From positions 1 through 8,573 of the forward strand of contig JAGBFZ010000317.1 of NCBI GenBank assembly GCA_018110855.1: 8,573 nt of DNA, given 5' to 3'. The notes under the pieces are model-generated. The model was not told the origin of the DNA. It did not search any database and saw only the letters and a list, made by a program, of their open reading frames with translations. Positions 6,979-8,573 of the stretch are shown in pieces. The stretch's first letter is position 1, and each line of letters starts with the position of its first letter. The translations under genes and the position numbers were made by a program. Source of the stretch: Oscillospiraceae bacterium. GTDB taxonomy: Bacteria; Bacillota; Clostridia; Oscillospirales; Ruminococcaceae.

Positions 6979-7045
6979 TTATAGAAAGGTCGCCCCAAAA
7001 AACGCTTATGTCCCAATTTTTTTCATATGCCCCGTATGCTTTAAT

Positions 7046-7159
7046 AATATTATGTTAATAACCAATTAAAACTGTACAAAAAAATCGGGCATAATCTTGC
7101 GTATATGGATTATGCGAAGATTATTTGTCTATAGTTTTATTGGTTATTAGTATTATATT
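7046..7159 (+). ncRNA. 114-nt long-stem structured element, possible small RNA
   Basis: The arms 7046-7080 and 7124-7159 are complementary over about 30 pairs, interrupted by one T-T mismatch, a bulged T at 7066 and a 2-nt bulge at 7128-7129. The 43-nt inside forms a second hairpin (GCATAATC 7089-7096 with GATTATGC 7108-7115, 11-nt loop); an alternative pairing ATAATCTT (7091-7098) with AAGATTAT (7117-7124) competes with it. Three non-Watson-Crick positions are G-U pairs if the plus strand is the RNA, but A-C if the minus strand is, which favours plus. A weak TGCTTTAAT extended -10 at 7037-7045 would start a transcript at about 7052. It could instead be a DNA cruciform or remnant of a small transposon. 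Function unknown. Confidence 0.4.
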
Positions 7160-7260
7160 CTCCCATTTTTCCGACAGAAAATTATTATGACATTGAACCC
7201 TTTTGAAAAAATTGCAAAATATGCACAAAGAATCAACATTATTTATGTTAATAATATAAA

Positions 7261-7281
7261 ATTTAACGTTTATCGTTAAAT
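7261..7281. promoter_or_regulatory. 21-bp palindrome, candidate operator
   Basis: ATTTAACG (7261-7268) and CGTTAAAT (7274-7281) are perfect 8-bp arms around TTTAT, ending 5 bp before the -35 box of the DUF2975 operon. Position and symmetry suit a dimeric regulator. The HTH protein encoded in the same operon is the obvious candidate, by inference only. Confidence 0.5.
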
Positions 7282-7286
7282 AGTTA

Positions 7287-7315
7287 TTGACATACATTAT
7301 TTTATGAGTTATAAT
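7287..7315 (+). promoter_or_regulatory. Perfect consensus promoter of the DUF2975-HTH operon
   Basis: TTGACA (7287-7292), a 17-bp spacer and TATAAT (7310-7315) match the housekeeping consensus at all twelve positions. The start is predicted near 7322, with a leader of about 56 nt. So strong a promoter usually needs a repressor to hold it down, consistent with the palindrome just upstream. Confidence 0.9.
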
Positions 7316-7336
7316 AAAATCACAATAAAAAAACAA

Positions 7337-7355
7337 GGCGGAAAAAAGCGCCGCC
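7337..7355 (+). promoter_or_regulatory. Leader hairpin upstream of the DUF2975 ribosome site
   Basis: GGCGG (7337-7341) can pair with CCGCC (7351-7355) around a 9-nt loop; an overlapping GGCG/CGCC pairing is also possible. It is a GC-rich island in AT-rich DNA, 7 bases before the AAGGAG site. It may stabilise the mRNA 5' end; no T-run follows, so it is not a terminator. Confidence 0.4.
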
Positions 7356-7377
7356 GAAACAAAAGGAGTAAGTATTT

Positions 7378-7857
7378 ATGGAAAAGGAAATTCTCAGAAA
7401 AAAGATCCGCAATTCGGGCAAGCTCGCCGTCACAGTCCTGATCGTCTATATGCTCCTGCCCCTATACACCTTTGTCAAAAACTTCGGAGCAGGCTTTACA
7501 GAAGGGTATCAGTCCGCCGAAAGTGTGTCATTTTCCCTTTCGGGGCTTATCGCAGGACTTCTGATGATAATCGTTATTGGCGCAGGAATAGCTGCTGTTG
7601 TCATATCCTGTTCACTGCTATGGCAAATGACCCGTGACGAAAGCCCCTTTACCGAAGCAAACGGCAGAAAGATATTAACTGCAGGCATAATGTTCATCGC
7701 CTCCGAGCCTCTTTATTTCATATCCATGTACCTCACCCACGGCTCAGTTCCCGAAATATACGGTCTCAGCCTTGCTGCAGGACTGACCCTCTGCTGCATT
7801 TCGGGAGTATTCAGATACGGCGCCCTGCTCCAGCAGGAATCGGACGAGACCTTGTAA
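7378..7857 (+). CDS. DUF2975 family membrane protein
   Basis: Membrane protein of 159 residues with four predicted transmembrane segments (about 13-33, 53-79, 99-118, 127-146). The loop after segment two, RDESPFTEANGRKIL (86-100), is the hallmark of DUF2975, where a PFT..N..KI motif is conserved. The start at 7378 has AAGGAG 9 bp upstream. Thirteen bases separate its stop from the HTH gene, which keeps the usual DUF2975-HTH gene order (as in yoaS-yozG of Bacillus subtilis). The family has no settled biochemical role; pairing with a small DNA-binding protein suggests the membrane partner modulates or reports to the regulator. Confidence 0.87.
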   Translation: MEKEILRKKIRNSGKLAVTVLIVYMLLPLYTFVKNFGAGFTEGYQSAESVSFSLSGLIAGLLMIIVIGAGIAAVVISCSLLWQMTRDESPFTEANGRKILTAGIMFIASEPLYFISMYLTHGSVPEIYGLSLAAGLTLCCISGVFRYGALLQQESDETL

Positions 7858-7870
7858 GGAGGAAGGCTTC

Positions 7871-8083
7871 ATGAGTATAATCCTTCGGCTTGACCGAGTA
7901 ATGGCAGACCGCAAAATGTCCCTGAACGAGCTTGCAGAGCAGGTGGGCATATCAAACGTAAATCTCTCCAATCTGAAAACAGGAAAGGTCAAAGCAGTCC
8001 GCTTTTCCACCCTTGATTCCATATGCAGAGTGCTGAAATGCCAGCCCGGAGATATTCTTGAATACAGGGATGACGATGAATAA
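7871..8083 (+). CDS. Small Cro/C1-type HTH regulator (YozG-like)
   Basis: A 70-residue single-domain DNA-binding protein. The helix-turn-helix spans about 17-40 (MSLNELAEQVGISNVNLSNL, then KTGK), and the LKCQPGDILEY ending (55-65) is typical of the HTH_26/YozG group, which is made up almost only of the DNA-binding fold. A strong AAGGAGG lies about 7 bases before the ATG at 7871. Translationally close to the DUF2975 gene and cotranscribed from the 7287 promoter; likely autoregulator through the 7261-7281 palindrome. No separate ligand domain is present. Confidence 0.93.
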   Translation: MSIILRLDRVMADRKMSLNELAEQVGISNVNLSNLKTGKVKAVRFSTLDSICRVLKCQPGDILEYRDDDE

Positions 8084-8095
8084 TGCTATACAAAA

Positions 8096-8123
8096 CGGGC
8101 TTCCCGAAAAATCGGAAAGCCCG
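8096..8123. terminator. Shared hairpin between convergent HTH and MCP genes
   Basis: A 12-position stem (8096-8107 with 8112-8123), one C-A mismatch and an AAAA loop. On the minus strand it is followed by TTTTGTAT, so it terminates the chemotaxis-protein gene. After it the plus strand reads CTCCAATTATT, a poor T-run, so it is weaker for the HTH operon. Confidence 0.8.
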
Positions 8124-8140
8124 CTCCAATTATTACATGA

Positions 8141-8573
8141 TCAAGCCTTAAGCACATCGACCTGCTTTTTAAGTATCTGCGACTGACTGCTGAGCTGTGC
8201 GCAGGAAGCGGCAGTCTGTTCGGCAGTTGCGCTGTTCTGCTGAACAACGTCGGATATCTTTTCAAGACCCACCGTAACCTGCATGATAGCAGTAGCCTGC
8301 TCGCCCGAAGCGTCGGATATCTCGTCAATAAGGCGGCTGGTTTCCTTAGCCTTTTCGGTTATCTCACGCATGGATTCGGCAGCGCCGTTCACCTTGGAGG
8401 AGCCGTCATTAACAGCCTCAACAGTAGCGGAAATGAGAGATGTGGTAAGCTGAGCCGCCTCTGCACTCTTGGAAGCAAGGTTCCTTACCTCGTCCGCAAC
8501 TACCGCAAAGCCCTTGCCTGCGTCACCAGCTCTTGCCGCCTCAACAGCCGCATTAAGAGCAAGGATATTGGTC
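8141..8573 (-). CDS. Methyl-accepting chemotaxis protein, C-terminal part only
   Basis: The last 143 residues of a chemoreceptor; the sensor, membrane and HAMP parts lie beyond the right edge. The visible part begins in the hairpin tip that contacts CheA and CheW ([16 protein letters not shown]) and continues with [17 protein letters not shown], then the descending coiled-coil helix, including a probable methylation segment around [11 protein letters not shown]. It ends in [10 protein letters not shown] with no CheR/CheB-tether pentapeptide. Family identity is certain. In the cell it would cluster with CheA/CheW and respond to a ligand that cannot be seen here. It is convergent with the HTH operon and unrelated to it. 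Confidence 0.97.
   Translation of the reverse strand, partial: TNILALNAAVEAARAGDAGKGFAVVADEVRNLASKSAEAAQLTTSLISATVEAVNDGSSKVNGAAESMREITEKAKETSRLIDEISDASGEQATAIMQVTVGLEKISDVVQQNSATAEQTAASCAQLSSQSQILKKQVDVLKA

Larger units (their letters stand above)
6973..7377. other. 405-bp AT-rich gene-free stretch
   Basis: No credible protein gene lies between the ECF S-component terminator and the DUF2975 gene. The stretch holds a 114-nt imperfect inverted repeat (7046-7159), a 12-bp direct repeat TTATGTTAATAA (7050-7061 and 7243-7254), a 21-bp palindrome (7261-7281), a consensus promoter (7287-7315) and a leader hairpin (7337-7355). TATGCCCCG also occurs twice (6943-6951, 7026-7034), the first copy within the terminator stem. 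The rest, about 7160-7240, shows nothing I can interpret. Confidence 0.8.

Noticed and set aside
7024..7038. CATA/TATG short inverted repeat around TGCCCCG
   Set aside because: Arms of four bases are expected by chance.
7121..7336. 71-residue minus-strand open frame
   Set aside because: AT-driven frame rich in Asn, Ile and Phe that overlaps the consensus promoter, the palindrome and part of the structured element; no convincing ribosome site.

Overview
The window reads as accessory metabolic and regulatory DNA from a gut or rumen Clostridium-class Bacillota, most likely a Ruminococcus-like Oscillospiraceae. The grounds are Gram-positive style Shine-Dalgarno sites (AAAGGA, GGAGG), near-consensus housekeeping promoters, a GH31 alpha-glucosidase close to the Blautia/Ruminococcus obeum type, a lipoprotein with a Ser/Thr linker, and a DUF2975 plus small HTH gene pair. 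The genus is inference; the class is fairly secure. No mobile element, CRISPR array, tRNA or rRNA was seen.

Layout. (1) 1-2427 is a divergent pair: a GH31 alpha-glucosidase on the minus strand, cut by the left edge, and an AraC-type regulator with an N-terminal cupin on the plus strand. Their 129-bp spacer carries two overlapping promoters and a tandem pair of 21-bp repeats shaped like an AraC operator. (2) 2463-3542 is a second AraC-type regulator on the minus strand, with an N-terminal DNA-binding domain and a C-terminal GyrI-like effector domain; it has its own -10 box and a strong terminator. (3) 3590-6284 is a two-gene minus-strand operon: an unrecognised 618-residue lipoprotein followed 21 bp later by an alpha/beta-hydrolase, driven by a TTGACA-17-TATAAA promoter. 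(4) 6341-6978 is a single-gene unit for an ECF-transporter S-component-like membrane protein, ending in a textbook terminator. (5) 6973-7377 is a gene-free AT-rich stretch holding a 114-nt long imperfect inverted repeat, a 21-bp palindromic operator candidate and a perfect consensus promoter. (6) 7378-8083 is the DUF2975 membrane protein and HTH regulator operon. (7) 8141-8573 is the C-terminal end of a methyl-accepting chemotaxis protein, convergent with the operon and sharing its terminator hairpin.

How it may work together. The left part looks like a sugar-responsive switch: the cupin AraC protein probably senses a sugar or oligosaccharide, binds the tandem repeats, activates the alpha-glucosidase gene and blocks its own transcription. 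The hydrolase and lipoprotein may handle an ester or a surface-bound substrate, but nothing shows the substrate. The right part is a small membrane-protein/HTH module that may be autoregulated. I found no clear multi-gene system of a new kind. The most unusual items are the 114-nt structured element at 7046-7159, the araBAD-like geometry at 1456-1541 and the lipoprotein architecture.
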